NCBI RefSeq assembly: GCF_003751805.1
Contig: NZ_RKHQ01000002.1
Coordinates: forward strand, 744,001 to 808,000
Source of the DNA: Salana multivorans
GTDB taxonomy: Bacteria > Actinomycetota > Actinomycetes > Actinomycetales > Beutenbergiaceae
Length of the DNA: 64,000 bases
Direction of reading: 5' to 3'
The notes under the pieces were generated by a model. The model saw only the letters and a list, made by a program, of their open reading frames with translations, was not told the origin of the DNA and did no database searches. A program made the position numbers and the translations under genes. Below are positions 55,377-64,000 of the stretch, piece by piece (the stretch's first letter is position 1; each line of letters begins with the position of its first letter).

Positions 55377-57109
55377 GTCGCCGACCATCGTTGCACGCGG
55401 GACCTGTCGAGGAGGTCGGCGGCGTGCTGGAGCGCGGTGTCGGTTTCCTCACCCGAGAGCATGCGGGCCAGCTCGGCCGTGCGCTCGTCGCCGGAGACGA
55501 TCCGGACGGTCGTGGCGACCCCGCCGTCGTCCGGGCCCTTGGCGACGACGATCTGGCGGTCGGCGAACGCCGCGACCTGGGCGAGGTGGGTCACGACGAG
55601 CACCTGGGCGCCGGTCGCGAGCCGGGCGAGCCGCTCGCCCACGGCCGCGGCCGTCCGCCCGCCGATCCCGGCGTCGACCTCGTCGAAGACGAACGTGGTG
55701 GCGCGCCCGTGCCGCTCCGCGAGCACGACCTCCAGGGCCAGCATGACGCGGGACAGCTCGCCGCCGGACGCGCCGACGCCCAGCGGCGCCGGAGCCGCGC
55801 CCCGGTAGGCGGTGAGCACGAGGGTGACGGCGTCGTCGCCCGTCGGGCCAGGCTGGGCCGGCGCGACCTCGACGTCGACCCGAGCCGCCGGCATGGCGAG
55901 CCCGTGCAGCTCGGCGGTGACGGCGGCGGCGAGGTCGGCCCCGGCGGTGCGCCGGGCGGCCGTCAGCTCGGCCGCGACGGCGCCCCGCTCGGCGAGGGCC
56001 TGCGTCAGCGCCTCCTGGAGCGCCTCGGCGTCCTGGCCGGGGTCGGTCAGCTCGGCCAGCCGCTCGCGCGCCCCGACCGCCCAGGCGAGGACGGCGTCGC
56101 TGCTGCCGGGCGGCGGGTCGTCCGGACCGGGCTCGCCGAACGCCGTCCCGTAGGTCCGGGCGAGCTGGGCGAGCCGGGCGCGGCGGGAGTGCACGGCGTC
56201 GAGCCGGTCGGGGTCGGCCTCGAGCGCGGCGACGTAGCGGCCCAGCTCACCCTCGAGGTCCGCGGCCAGATAGGCGGCGTCGAGGAGCTGCGACGCGAGC
56301 GTCGCGAGGGCGGGATCGTGCTCGCCGGCGCGCGCGAGCGAGCGGGAGGCGTGCTCCAGCAGCGCGATGGCGCCCGAGCCGCCCTCCCCGCCGGCCGGGT
56401 CGCCACCGAGAGCCGCCCCGGCGAGCGCCGCGGCCTGCGTCAGGTGCTCCATGTTGTCCAGCCGGGCGGCCTCGTCGCGCAGCGCGACGTCCTCCCCCGG
56501 CTGGATCTCGGCATCGTCGATCTCGGCCAGGGCCGAGGTGAGGGACGCGATCTCCAGCTCCCTGGTCCGCTCGCCGGCGCGGACGCGCGCGAGCGTCTGC
56601 TCGAGGTCGCGCGCGCGAGCGTGCGCGCCGCGCATGCGCGCGAGCAGGTCGGCGTGCCCGCCGTAGGTGTCGACGACGTCCCGCTGCCGCGACGGGGAGC
56701 GCAGCCGCGTCTGGTCGGACTGGCCGTGGATGGTGACGAGGTCCTCGGCGAGCTCGCCGAGGACGCCCTGCGGGACGGAGCGCCCGCCGAGGTGCGCGCG
56801 CGAGCGGCCGGTGGCCGGCACGGTGCGGGCGACGATGAGGACCCCGTCGTCGAGGTCGCCTCCGGCCTCGCCCACCCGCTCGACGACGGAGCCGGGCAGG
56901 TCGGCGAACCGGCCCTCGACGAGGGCGCGCTCGGCGCCCGGCCGGACCAGGCCGGCGTCGGCTCGGCCCCCGAGGAGGAGCTCGAGCGCGGTGAGCAGCA
57001 TCGTCTTGCCGGCACCGGTCTCGCCCGTGACGGCGGTGAACCCGCCGGCCGGTTCGAGGCGCGCCTCGGCGATGACGCCGAGGTCGTGGATCTCGATCTC
57101 CTCGATCAC
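55373..57109 (-). CDS. recN: DNA repair protein RecN (SMC-like ATPase)
   Basis: 578 residues. Walker A is FTAVTGETGAGKTMLLTALE near the N-terminus, then LVTIHGQSDQTRLRSPSRQR, a long coiled-coil middle, and the C-terminal signature APLGVGASGGELSRVMLALE with Walker B TTFVFDEVDAGIGGRTAAAV. RecN helps hold and repair broken chromosomes. GTG at 57109 gives the family start (VIEEIEIHDLGVIAEARLEP) and overlaps the nadK stop; the frame upstream only shadows nadK. Confidence 0.95.
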   Translation of the reverse strand: MIEEIEIHDLGVIAEARLEPAGGFTAVTGETGAGKTMLLTALELLLGGRADAGLVRPGAERALVEGRFADLPGSVVERVGEAGGDLDDGVLIVARTVPATGRSRAHLGGRSVPQGVLGELAEDLVTIHGQSDQTRLRSPSRQRDVVDTYGGHADLLARMRGAHARARDLEQTLARVRAGERTRELEIASLTSALAEIDDAEIQPGEDVALRDEAARLDNMEHLTQAAALAGAALGGDPAGGEGGSGAIALLEHASRSLARAGEHDPALATLASQLLDAAYLAADLEGELGRYVAALEADPDRLDAVHSRRARLAQLARTYGTAFGEPGPDDPPPGSSDAVLAWAVGARERLAELTDPGQDAEALQEALTQALAERGAVAAELTAARRTAGADLAAAVTAELHGLAMPAARVDVEVAPAQPGPTGDDAVTLVLTAYRGAAPAPLGVGASGGELSRVMLALEVVLAERHGRATTFVFDEVDAGIGGRTAAAVGERLARLATGAQVLVVTHLAQVAAFADRQIVVAKGPDDGGVATTVRIVSGDERTAELARMLSGEETDTALQHAADLLDRSRVQRWSAT

Positions 57110-57987
57110 GTGTCGTCCTCCCCCCGCCAGCCCGTGACGGGGAGCGCGAACTTGCGCACGAGACGCGCGGTGAAGGGCCCCGGCCGCAGGCGGGCGAGGA
57201 TGACGGGCTGGGCGCCGCGGCGCACCTCGACGCGCGCGCCCGGGGCGAGGTGGATGGTGCGCCGACCGTCGCACCACATCGTGGCGCCGCCGCGGTTGCG
57301 CTGGAGCAGCTCGACCTCCAGGACCGACGACGGGCCGACGACGAGCGGGCGGGCGAACAGCGCGTGCGCGTTGAGCGGGACGAGCAGCAGGGCCTCGACG
57401 TCCGGCCAGACGACCGGGCCGCCGGCGGAGAAGCCGTACGCGGTCGAGCCGGTCGGTGTGGCCAGCACGACGCCGTCGCAGCCGAAGCTCTCGAGCTCCC
57501 GGCCGTCGACGCCGATCGCCAGCTCGACCATCCGGGCGACCGCGTCCTTCTCGACGCTCGCCTCGTTCATCGCCCAGCCGAGTCGCACCGTGCCGTCCGG
57601 CTCGACGACGCGCACGTCGACGGTCATCCGGCGCTCGACGTCGTAGGCGCGCTCGTCGATCTGGCGGACCGCGTCCCGCACGTCCCCCTCGTCCAGCTCG
57701 GCGAGGAAGCCGACGTGGCCGAGGTTGACCCCGAGGACGGGCACGTCGTGGCCGCGGACCAGCTCGGCCGCGCGCAGGATCGTCCCGTCGCCGCCGAGGA
57801 CGACGGCGATCTCGACGCCCCCGGGCAGGAGCACCCCGCCGTCGCGGTCCCGTTCGAGCTCGGCCTCGCCCACGATCTCGATCCCCCGGGCGCGCAGCAG
57901 CTCCGTGAACTCGTCGCGCACGACGCGGGCACGCTCGTGGACGTGGGAGACCAGGAGCACACGGCGGGGTGGGGTCGACGCAGTCAC
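57106..57987 (-). CDS. nadK: NAD kinase
   Basis: 293 residues. It phosphorylates NAD to NADP. EIAVVLGGDGTILRAAELVR is the GGDGT motif, VLGVNLGHVGFLAELDEGDV and LATPTGSTAYGFSAGGPVVW complete the NAD-binding core. GTG at 57987 overlaps the tlyA stop (GTGA) and is preferred; an ATG 9 nt upstream would also fit. recN overlaps its stop in turn. The tlyA-nadK-recN order is conserved in actinomycetes. Confidence 0.95.
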   Translation of the reverse strand: MTASTPPRRVLLVSHVHERARVVRDEFTELLRARGIEIVGEAELERDRDGGVLLPGGVEIAVVLGGDGTILRAAELVRGHDVPVLGVNLGHVGFLAELDEGDVRDAVRQIDERAYDVERRMTVDVRVVEPDGTVRLGWAMNEASVEKDAVARMVELAIGVDGRELESFGCDGVVLATPTGSTAYGFSAGGPVVWPDVEALLLVPLNAHALFARPLVVGPSSVLEVELLQRNRGGATMWCDGRRTIHLAPGARVEVRRGAQPVILARLRPGPFTARLVRKFALPVTGWRGEDDT

Positions 57988-58985
57988 GTGCCCCATTCTC
58001 CGACACGGCACCGACACGCGGGGCCCAGGTCTGTGGACAACGCGCCGAGCGGATCGCCGGAGGCCGCCGGCGATCCCGGCTCGCCGGACGCGAGCAGCAC
58101 GGTCTCCCCCGCCGCCGCAGCAGCCGCCGCCTCGGTCAGCCGGCAGTCCGCCGCAGCCGGCCCGGTGGTGCCGACGGGCGGGGCGGCGGCGCTCGACGGT
58201 CCGTCCGCGAGCCGCAGCCAGGCCAGCAGCTCGCGGTTGCCGTGCTCGCCCGCGACCGTGCTCGGCAGGACCGCGCGCACGTCGAACCCGGCCGCCCCGG
58301 CCGCGTGCAGCACCCGGGCGAGCGCGGCCGCGCGCGCCCCGTCGTCGTCCACCACACCGCCCTTGCCGAGCGCCGCGCGACCGACCTCGAACTGCGGCTT
58401 GACGAGGACGACGGCGTCGGCCCTAGGCGCAAGCGCCCGGGCGAGCGGGGCGAGGACGAGCGTGAGCGAGATGAACGAGAGGTCGGTGACGAGGACGTCG
58501 GGGGCCGGCGCGACCTGGGCGGGGTCGAGGTCGCGCACGTTGACGCCCTCGAGGCTGGTGACGCGCGGGTCGTCGCGCAGGACGGCGGCGAGCTGGTCGT
58601 GACCGACGTCGACGGCGACGACGTGCGCGGCGCCCCGCTCGAGCGCCACCTGGGTGAAGCCGCCGGTCGACGCGCCCGCGTCGAGCACCCGCCGCCCGGC
58701 GAGGGACGGGGCACCGAGCGGTGTGGCCGCCAGCGCGTCCAGGGCGCCGACGAGCTTGAGGGCCGCCCGAGAGACGTAGTCGCGCGCGCCGCCCGGCGCC
58801 GGCGCGACGTCGAGCGGGTCCTCGGCCCCGATCGGACGCGAGGGACGGTCGACGACGGCGCCGCCGCTCCGCACGCGTCCGGCCTCGATGAGGCGGCGCG
58901 CGGTCGTGCGGGACGTCGCGAGGCCTCGCTCCACGAGGGCGACGTCGGCGCGCACGGGCGCCGGAGGCCGGGCCGGCGTGGTCAT
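57984..58985 (-). CDS. tlyA: TlyA-family rRNA 2'-O-methyltransferase with C-terminal extension
   Basis: 333 residues. An N-terminal S4 RNA-binding domain (RADVALVERGLATSRTTARR) is joined to a Rossmann methyltransferase domain with GRRVLDAGASTGGFTQVALE (SAM loop), VTDLSFISLTLVLAPLARAL and ADAVVLVKPQFEVGRAALGK. Homologues methylate cytidines of 16S and 23S rRNA, which is needed for capreomycin action. The methyltransferase core ends near residue 265; the last 60-70 residues are Ala/Gly/Ser-rich and have no counterpart in the usual 270-residue enzymes. Start ATG 58985, 10 nt after the small upstream gene. Confidence 0.94.
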   Translation of the reverse strand: MTTPARPPAPVRADVALVERGLATSRTTARRLIEAGRVRSGGAVVDRPSRPIGAEDPLDVAPAPGGARDYVSRAALKLVGALDALAATPLGAPSLAGRRVLDAGASTGGFTQVALERGAAHVVAVDVGHDQLAAVLRDDPRVTSLEGVNVRDLDPAQVAPAPDVLVTDLSFISLTLVLAPLARALAPRADAVVLVKPQFEVGRAALGKGGVVDDDGARAAALARVLHAAGAAGFDVRAVLPSTVAGEHGNRELLAWLRLADGPSSAAAPPVGTTGPAAADCRLTEAAAAAAAGETVLLASGEPGSPAASGDPLGALSTDLGPACRCRVGEWGT

Positions 58986-58995
58986 GGGCGCCGGG

Positions 58996-59172
58996 TCAGG
59001 CCTGGTCGTCGAGCTGCTCGGCCAGCCGGGCGTGCAGCGTCTCGAAGACGGCGACGTGCTGGCGGACCGGCATCTCCTCCAGGTCGACCGGGTCCGGGAG
59101 GAGGCCGTCGACGTCGAGCGGGCGTGGCCCCTCGTGCTGGCCCGGCGTCGGTCCGGGTCGCGGCGCGCTCAC
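58996..59172 (-). CDS. small conserved protein between the HAD phosphatase and tlyA
   Basis: 58 residues with GTG at 59172 overlapping the HAD stop (GTGA). After a Pro-rich leader the conserved-looking part is PVRQHVAVFETLHARLAEQL, one amphipathic helix. A small hypothetical gene also occupies this place in M. tuberculosis (Rv1693), which supports its being real. No function is known. Confidence 0.75.
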   Translation of the reverse strand: MSAPRPGPTPGQHEGPRPLDVDGLLPDPVDLEEMPVRQHVAVFETLHARLAEQLDDQA

Positions 59173-60242
59173 GCGACCGCCTCCGCCTCGCGCGTGCCGG
59201 CGACGACCAGGTCGGGTGCGAGCGTGCCGACCGGCAGGGGCGCCCCGGCGTCGGCACGGCTCCAGAACGCGACGCACAGGGCGCGCAGCTCGTCCAGGGT
59301 GACCGTGAGGCCCGAGGTGAGCTGGACGTCCTGGTCGTCCCGGACGAGCACGACGCCGTCGCCGTCGACGCGGACCCGGGCCTGCCGGCACACCGTGTGG
59401 CCGTCCGCCGTCGTGACCGCCGGGTGGGTCTCGAGGAGGGCCCGCAGGTCGAGGCCGAGGAAGCTCGGCCGCTCCGCCGGCGTCGCCGCGAGGAGCGCCG
59501 GTGCCTGGCTGACGCCGGTGAGCACGTGCAGGCCGGGGTAGCCGGCGTTGCGGGCGCCCGCGAGGTCGGTGTCGAGGCGGTCCCCCACCATGACGGGGTG
59601 CGTCGCGCCGACGAGCTCGGCCGCCTCGTGGAAGATGCCGGGCTGCGGCTTGCCCGTCGAGATCGGCCGCACGCCGGTCGCGCTGACGACGGCCGCCACG
59701 AGCGAGCCGTTCCCGACCGCCATGCCGCGCTCGGTCGGCAGTGTCGCGTCGAGGTTCGTGGCGAAGTAGGCCGCCCCGTCCTCGATCGCGTAGGCCGCCT
59801 GGGTGAGCTGCGACCAGCCGACGTCGGGACCGTAGCCCTGGACGACCGCGACCGGGCCGTCGTCCGCGGACGTCACGACCTCGAAGCCGGCGTTCGCGAC
59901 CGCCTGGTGCAGGCCGGCCCCGCCGACGCAGAGGACGCGGGCACCCGGGGACAGCTCGCGGTGCAGCATCGTGGTGACCGCGAGGGACGCCGTCATCACG
60001 TGGGCGGGATCGGTCGGGATGCCCAGGCTCGTCAGCTGGTCGGAGACCACGCTCGGCGGCCGCGAGGCGTTGTTCGTGACGTAGACCGGGGGGATGCCGG
60101 CGCGCGTCAGGGTCGCGAGGACCTCGGACGCGTGCTCGACGGCCTCGGCTCCCCGCCAGACGACACCGTCGAGATCGAGCAGGACGGCGTCCGCCGTCTC
60201 GGCGAGCGGGACGTCGCAGGAGGACAGCGTGGCGTCGGACAT
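59169..60242 (-). CDS. HAD-superfamily phosphatase (NagD/glycerol-3-phosphatase type) with C-terminal domain
   Basis: 357 residues. The nucleophile Asp motif is ADAVLLDLDGVVWRGAEAVE, motif II VYVTNNASRPPSVVSDQLTS, and motif IV PVMVGDRLDTDLAGARNAGY; the type IIA cap lies between II and III with STGKPQPGIFHEAAELVG holding the Lys. The equivalent M. tuberculosis protein Rv1692 is a glycerol-3-phosphate phosphatase, so recycling of polar heads from lipids is the likely role. A C-terminal domain of about 75 residues after HAD is also found in that relative. ATG 60242, 1 nt after the repeat-protein stop. Confidence 0.92.
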   Translation of the reverse strand: MSDATLSSCDVPLAETADAVLLDLDGVVWRGAEAVEHASEVLATLTRAGIPPVYVTNNASRPPSVVSDQLTSLGIPTDPAHVMTASLAVTTMLHRELSPGARVLCVGGAGLHQAVANAGFEVVTSADDGPVAVVQGYGPDVGWSQLTQAAYAIEDGAAYFATNLDATLPTERGMAVGNGSLVAAVVSATGVRPISTGKPQPGIFHEAAELVGATHPVMVGDRLDTDLAGARNAGYPGLHVLTGVSQAPALLAATPAERPSFLGLDLRALLETHPAVTTADGHTVCRQARVRVDGDGVVLVRDDQDVQLTSGLTVTLDELRALCVAFWSRADAGAPLPVGTLAPDLVVAGTREAEAVA

Positions 60243-60243
60243 G

Positions 60244-63210
60244 TCAGAACAGCATCCCGTCGGTGTCGTCCTCGGCGATCTCGGCGTCAGCGTCAGTCTC
60301 GGCCTCGGCCTCGGCGTCGTCCTCAGCCTCAGCGTCGTCCTCAGCCTCAGCGTCGTCCTCAGCCTCAGCGTCGTCCTCAGCCTCAGCGTCGTCCTCAGCC
60401 TCAGCGTCGTCCTCAGCCTCAGCGTCGTCCTCAGCCTCAGCGTCGTCCTCAGCCTCAGCGTCGTCCTCAGCCTCAGCGTCGTCCTCAGCCTCAGCGTCGT
60501 CCTCAGCCTCAGCGTCGTCCTCAGCCTCAGCGTCGTCCTCAGCCTCAGCGTCGTCCTCAGCCTCAGCGTCGTCCTCAGCCTCAGCGTCGTCCTCAGCCTC
60601 GGAGGCCTCGGCGTCGGGACTGATCTCGGCGTCGAGGGAGACATCCTCAGCGGCCTGGTCCTCGACCTCGTCCACGTCGTGCACGGCGGGCTCCCGAGCG
60701 GCGTCGGCCTCCTCGTCCCCCGTACCCTCCTGGCCGCCCTCGGCGGCGGGGGCGCTCTCAGGCTCCGCGCCCTCCTCGTCCCGGGGCTCAGGATCTTCCG
60801 CGCCCGTCGGATCGGACTCCGGCTCGGCCGGGTCGAGCCCCTCGAGCATCTGCTCGTCCAGGGTCGCGGCAGCCTCGACCGACTCGATCTCGGCCAGCTC
60901 GGCCTCGACCTCGGCCGCCAGGTCGGCGATGGCGATCGCCTGAGCGGCGCCAGCCGCGGCAGCGGTGCCGCCGCCATGACGGTCGACCTCCTCGGCCGCG
61001 CGCTCGGCCCTCTCGACGGCCGGCTCACCGTCCGCGGCGGGCTCGTCGGGGTCCTCGTCGAGGTCGAACACGACGATCGGGTCCTCGTCGAGCTCCGCGG
61101 CCGGCTCGTCCTCCTCCTCGGGCAGTGCATCCGCCTCGGCGTTGCGGCCGAGCGCGCGGAGCGCGAGCTCACGCACCTCGCGGATGCGACCGGGCAGGTC
61201 GGGCAGTCCCTCCGGGACGTCGAGCTCGTCGAGCAGGATCAGCGCGGCCTCGGCCTCGCCCAGGTCCACCCGGGCGGCGGCCTCGACGACGGCGAGCTCC
61301 GCCAGCTCCAGCGGGGTCACCCGCGGTCGCGCGGCCCGGATGACGTCGAGGGCCCGCTCCGGCCGGCCGAGCCCACGCTCGCTGTCGGCCTCGAGGGTGG
61401 CGTAGGCGTCGACGCCGGAGAGCCGGCGAGCGGTCCGGATCTCGCGCAGGGCCTCGGCGTACCGGCCGCTGGCGTGCGCGGTCAGGGCGAGAGCCTCGCG
61501 CACCACGTCGATCCGGGCGGCGCGTCGTCCGGCGGCCTGGGCGTGCTCCCAGGCCAGCTCCGGGTCGACGTCGATGAGCCGGCCCGCCATGACGAGGTGT
61601 CGTCCGACCGTCTCCGCGTTGTCCTTCGTCAGGCCGCGCAGCGCCTTGCGAGCCTCGCGCGAGAGCATCGAGAACTCGATCTCCTCGGGGAGGAACGGGT
61701 CGTCGACGCGCTCGGCGCGACGGTCCTGGCCCGGGCGCTGGTTGCGGTCCGGGCGACCCCGCTCGTCGAACGAACGAGGCGGGCGCGAGTCGGACGGGCG
61801 CCGGCCGCGGTCGTCGCCGTCACGGCGAGGCCCCCGGTCGTCGCCGTAGGAGCGACGCGGACGATCATCGCCGTCACGACGTGGGCCGCGGTCGTCGTAG
61901 GAACGCTTCGGACGGTCGTCGCCGTACGAACGACGGGGGCGCTCGTCACCGCCGCGACGCGGGCCGCGGTCGTCGTAAGAACGCTTCGGACGATCATCGC
62001 CGTAGGAACGTGCGGACCGCTCACCCTCACGACGAGGGCCGCGCTCCTCGTACGGACGCTTCGGACGGTCATCACCGTAGGAACGACGGGGACGCTCGTC
62101 ACCGTCACGACGAGGGCTGCGGTCGTCGTAGGAACGCTTCGGACGGTCATCACCGTAGGAGCGCGCGGGTCGGTCAGCACCGTCACGACGCGGACCACGG
62201 TCGTCGCCGTACGAGCGACGCGGACGGTCATCACCATAGGAACGCGCGGGACGCTCGCCCTCACGACGCGGACCACGGTCCTCGTAGGAACGCTTGGGCC
62301 GGTCGTCGTAAGAACGACGGGGACGCTCGTCACCGTCGCGACGCGGGCCACGGTCCTCATAGGGACGCTTGGGGCGGTCATCACCGTACGAGCGGCGCGG
62401 CCGGTCTTCGCCCTCACGGCGCGGACCGCGGTCGTCGTAGGAACGCGCGGGCCGGTCAGCACCGTCGCGACGCGGACCGCGGTCCTCGTACGGACGCTTG
62501 GGCCGGTCGTCGTAGGAACGCGCGGGCCGGTCACCCTCGCGGCGCGGACCACGGTCCTCGTACGGACGCTTCGGACGGTCGTCGTAGGAACGCGCGGGCC
62601 GGTCACCCTCGCGACGGGGACCGCGGTCGTCGTAGGAACGCTTCGGACGGTCAGCACCGTCACGACGCGGACCACGGTCCTCGTACGGACGCTTCGGACG
62701 GTCGTCGTAGGAACGCGCGGGCCGGTCACCCTCGCGGCGAGGACCACGGTCCTCGTAGGAACGCTTCGGACGGTCAGCACCGTCACGACGCGGACCACGG
62801 TCCTCGTACGGACGCTTCGGACGGTCGTCGTAGGAACGCGCGGGACGGTCACCCTCGCGGCGAGGACCACGGTCCTCGTAGGAACGCTTCGGACGGTCAG
62901 CACCGTCACGACGCGGACCGCGCTCCTCGTACGGACGCTTCGGACGGTCGTCGTAGGAACGCGCGGGACGGTCACCCTCGCGACGCGGCGCCCGGTCGTC
63001 GTAGGAACGACGAGGACGCTCGTCACCATCGCGACGCGGTCGCGAGTCGTAGCTGCGGCCGGCTCGGTCACCCTCGCGGCGGGGCCCGCGGTCGTCGTAG
63101 GAGCGCTTCGGACGCTCGCCCGAGGACCGCTGCGGTCGGTCGTCGTAGGAACGCTTGGGGCGATCGGCTCCGTCGCGGCGCTTGCCGGGGTCACCGGTAC
63201 GGTCTGACAC
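60244..63210 (-). CDS. repeat-rich disordered protein with central TPR-like domain
   Basis: 988 residues in three parts. Residues about 10-500 are almost wholly Arg/Asp/Tyr/Pro repeats of the type [17 protein letters not shown], with about 33 copies of R[SP]Y[DEG]. Residues about 505-715 are a helical TPR-like domain beginning [20 protein letters not shown] and containing [20 protein letters not shown] and ALGRNAEAD; this matches in position the TPR protein Rv1691. The rest is strongly acidic and ends in sixteen AEDDAE units. GTG 63210 has GGAGAA upstream; a longer frame exists. The basic half suggests RNA binding or condensate formation (inference). It is the first gene of the block, next to the rRNA operon. 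Confidence 0.85.
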   Translation of the reverse strand: MSDRTGDPGKRRDGADRPKRSYDDRPQRSSGERPKRSYDDRGPRREGDRAGRSYDSRPRRDGDERPRRSYDDRAPRREGDRPARSYDDRPKRPYEERGPRRDGADRPKRSYEDRGPRREGDRPARSYDDRPKRPYEDRGPRRDGADRPKRSYEDRGPRREGDRPARSYDDRPKRPYEDRGPRRDGADRPKRSYDDRGPRREGDRPARSYDDRPKRPYEDRGPRREGDRPARSYDDRPKRPYEDRGPRRDGADRPARSYDDRGPRREGEDRPRRSYGDDRPKRPYEDRGPRRDGDERPRRSYDDRPKRSYEDRGPRREGERPARSYGDDRPRRSYGDDRGPRRDGADRPARSYGDDRPKRSYDDRSPRRDGDERPRRSYGDDRPKRPYEERGPRREGERSARSYGDDRPKRSYDDRGPRRGGDERPRRSYGDDRPKRSYDDRGPRRDGDDRPRRSYGDDRGPRRDGDDRGRRPSDSRPPRSFDERGRPDRNQRPGQDRRAERVDDPFLPEEIEFSMLSREARKALRGLTKDNAETVGRHLVMAGRLIDVDPELAWEHAQAAGRRAARIDVVREALALTAHASGRYAEALREIRTARRLSGVDAYATLEADSERGLGRPERALDVIRAARPRVTPLELAELAVVEAAARVDLGEAEAALILLDELDVPEGLPDLPGRIREVRELALRALGRNAEADALPEEEDEPAAELDEDPIVVFDLDEDPDEPAADGEPAVERAERAAEEVDRHGGGTAAAAGAAQAIAIADLAAEVEAELAEIESVEAAATLDEQMLEGLDPAEPESDPTGAEDPEPRDEEGAEPESAPAAEGGQEGTGDEEADAAREPAVHDVDEVEDQAAEDVSLDAEISPDAEASEAEDDAEAEDDAEAEDDAEAEDDAEAEDDAEAEDDAEAEDDAEAEDDAEAEDDAEAEDDAEAEDDAEAEDDAEAEDDAEAEDDAEAEDDAEAEDDAEAEAETDADAEIAEDDTDGMLF
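60316..60600. repeat. 18-bp tandem repeat, about 16 copies, in frame
   Basis: The unit GTCGTCCTCAGCCTCAGC starts at 60316 and recurs every 18 bp up to 60586, essentially without change at the DNA level; the last copy decays into GAGGCC. It encodes the acidic AEDDAE tail of the disordered protein. Identity of copies at silent positions points to recent expansion by slippage. Confidence 0.95.
61790..63165. repeat. imperfect long tandem repeats coding an Arg/Tyr-rich region
   Basis: Blocks such as GGACGGTCGTCGTAGGAACG and CGACGCGGACCACGGTCCTC alternate through about 1.4 kb, in units of roughly 40 bp that pair into 80-bp and larger higher-order repeats, especially 62400-63000. They encode the SYDD/PYED repeats. 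Copies differ at some silent sites, so this array is older than the 18-bp one. Confidence 0.85.
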
Positions 63211-63405
63211 GTCTTCTCCTGTTCCAGGCGAACCGATCGGCTCGAGCCTGCACGTACTTCCCGCTGGGATCAACAGGACCGCTCCACGATACCGGGCGTT
63301 GCCGCCGGGCATCGCATCCGACCTCGGTCGGCGTGGTCGTGTGGGTCACGTGACCGCGGTGCGGATCGGGCTCGTCGATCGTGGGGCTGGGTGCCCTGGG
63401 GAATG

Positions 63406-63444
63406 CGAAAGACCCCCAGCACGCGTGGTGCTGGGGGTCTTTCG
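63406..63444 (-). terminator. rRNA operon terminator
   Basis: CGAAAGACCCCCAGCAC (63406-63422) pairs perfectly with GTGCTGGGGGTCTTTCG (63428-63444), loop 5 nt. It lies 9 nt beyond the 3' end of 5S rRNA in the direction of transcription. The 195 bp between it and the repeat-protein start hold only that gene's probable promoter (TATCGT on the minus strand, about 63291-63286). Confidence 0.9.
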
Positions 63445-63453
63445 TGGTTGGGG

Positions 63454-63574
63454 TGGCGGCGGTGTCCTACTCTCCCACACCCTGGCGGGTGCAGTACCAT
63501 CGGCGCTGAGGGGCTTAGCTTCCGGGTTCGGAATGGGACCGGGCGTTTCCCGCCTCGCTGTGGCCGCCGCCACG
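63454..63574 (-). rRNA. rrf: 5S ribosomal RNA
   Basis: Read on the minus strand, the core CCCATTCCGAACCCGGAAGC and TGGGAGAGTAGGACACCGCC are universal 5S sequences, and the ends GTGGCGGCGG and CCGCCGCCAC pair to form helix I. Length about 120 nt. The roughly 90-nt spacer to the 23S gene (63575-63667) has no tRNA. Confidence 0.96.
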
Positions 63575-63667
63575 ACTGTATGAACTTCTCAACCCGTGCA
63601 CCCCAGGGGGTGGGTTGGTGGTTCGGGAACCGCACAGTGGACGCGTAGCACAACTCTTGATCTTTGG

Positions 63668-64000
<333 letters not shown>

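Noticed and set aside
60316-60600. Possible CRISPR array because of the regular repeats.
   Set aside because: Units are 18 bp head to tail with no spacers, in frame inside a coding sequence, and no cas genes are present.
60094-63207. A 1037-residue plus-strand frame rich in VVLSLS repeats, and other long frames across the repeat gene.
   Set aside because: It is the reverse strand of the in-frame 18-bp and 40-bp repeats. It overlaps two well-supported minus-strand genes, and its hydrophobic repeats follow from the complement of Glu/Asp/Ala codons.
63575-63667. A tRNA in the 23S-5S spacer.
   Set aside because: No cloverleaf or conserved T-loop sequence is present in the roughly 90 nt.

Overview
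The window is a chromosomal segment of a very GC-rich Gram-positive actinomycete. The gene complement (polyphosphate glucokinase, GlnE next to a type I glutamine synthetase, a SufR-led suf operon, SteA/SteB, TlyA) and the order of the 47.5-63.2 kb block, which matches the M. tuberculosis Rv1691-Rv1700 neighbourhood, place it in Actinomycetota. Micrococcales, near Cellulomonadaceae or Promicromonosporaceae, is my best guess, but that rank is inferred. No phage, insertion sequence, CRISPR array or tRNA is visible.

Layout. 0-5.4 kb: sugar hydrolysis (truncated GH20 hexosaminidase, lactonase-fold propeller, GH2 beta-galactosidase) with a LacI-type operator upstream of lacZ. 5.5-8.6 kb: an accessory module of an alpha/beta-hydrolase with a WXG-like N-terminus, coupled to two tandemly duplicated lipoproteins. 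8.8-12.3 kb: a carbohydrate ABC importer (two permeases, then the binding lipoprotein) closed by a 19-bp hairpin. 12.3-13.3 kb: a coupled pair of a small cytosolic protein and a secreted protein resembling an RNase toxin. 13.4-19 kb: phosphoglycerate mutase, NarL/DesK two-component pair, Ohr, proline iminopeptidase, threonine aldolase. 19-30 kb: glnE-glnA, panB, ppgK, a uridine-kinase-like P-loop protein, rnpB, a cold-shock gene, an esterase and yaaA.

30-39.9 kb (minus strand): sufR-sufB-sufD-Rieske-sufC-sufS-sufU-sufT for Fe-S cluster assembly, then an FAD monooxygenase, a NIF3-like protein and a cysteine-free DUF164 protein. Divergent from sufR lie an ABC-2 exporter pair, a large cell-wall subtilase and ctaA. 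The sufR-ABC-ABC-ctaA order is conserved in actinomycetes, so the subtilase looks inserted.

46.9-63.2 kb (minus strand): a densely coupled operon-like block read as repeat protein, HAD phosphatase, small protein, tlyA, nadK, recN, steA, steB, MraY-like transferase, murJ-like flippase, GT4, pyrG and Nudix hydrolase. It joins ribosome modification, NAD(P) supply, DNA repair, division and envelope polymer export. The last 0.55 kb is the 3' end of an rRNA operon (partial 23S, 5S, 17-bp-stem terminator) on the minus strand.

Many plus-strand genes carry a TANNNT-type -10 box exactly 6 nt before the start codon, which predicts leaderless mRNAs. Minus-strand gene pairs commonly overlap by ATGA or GTGA.
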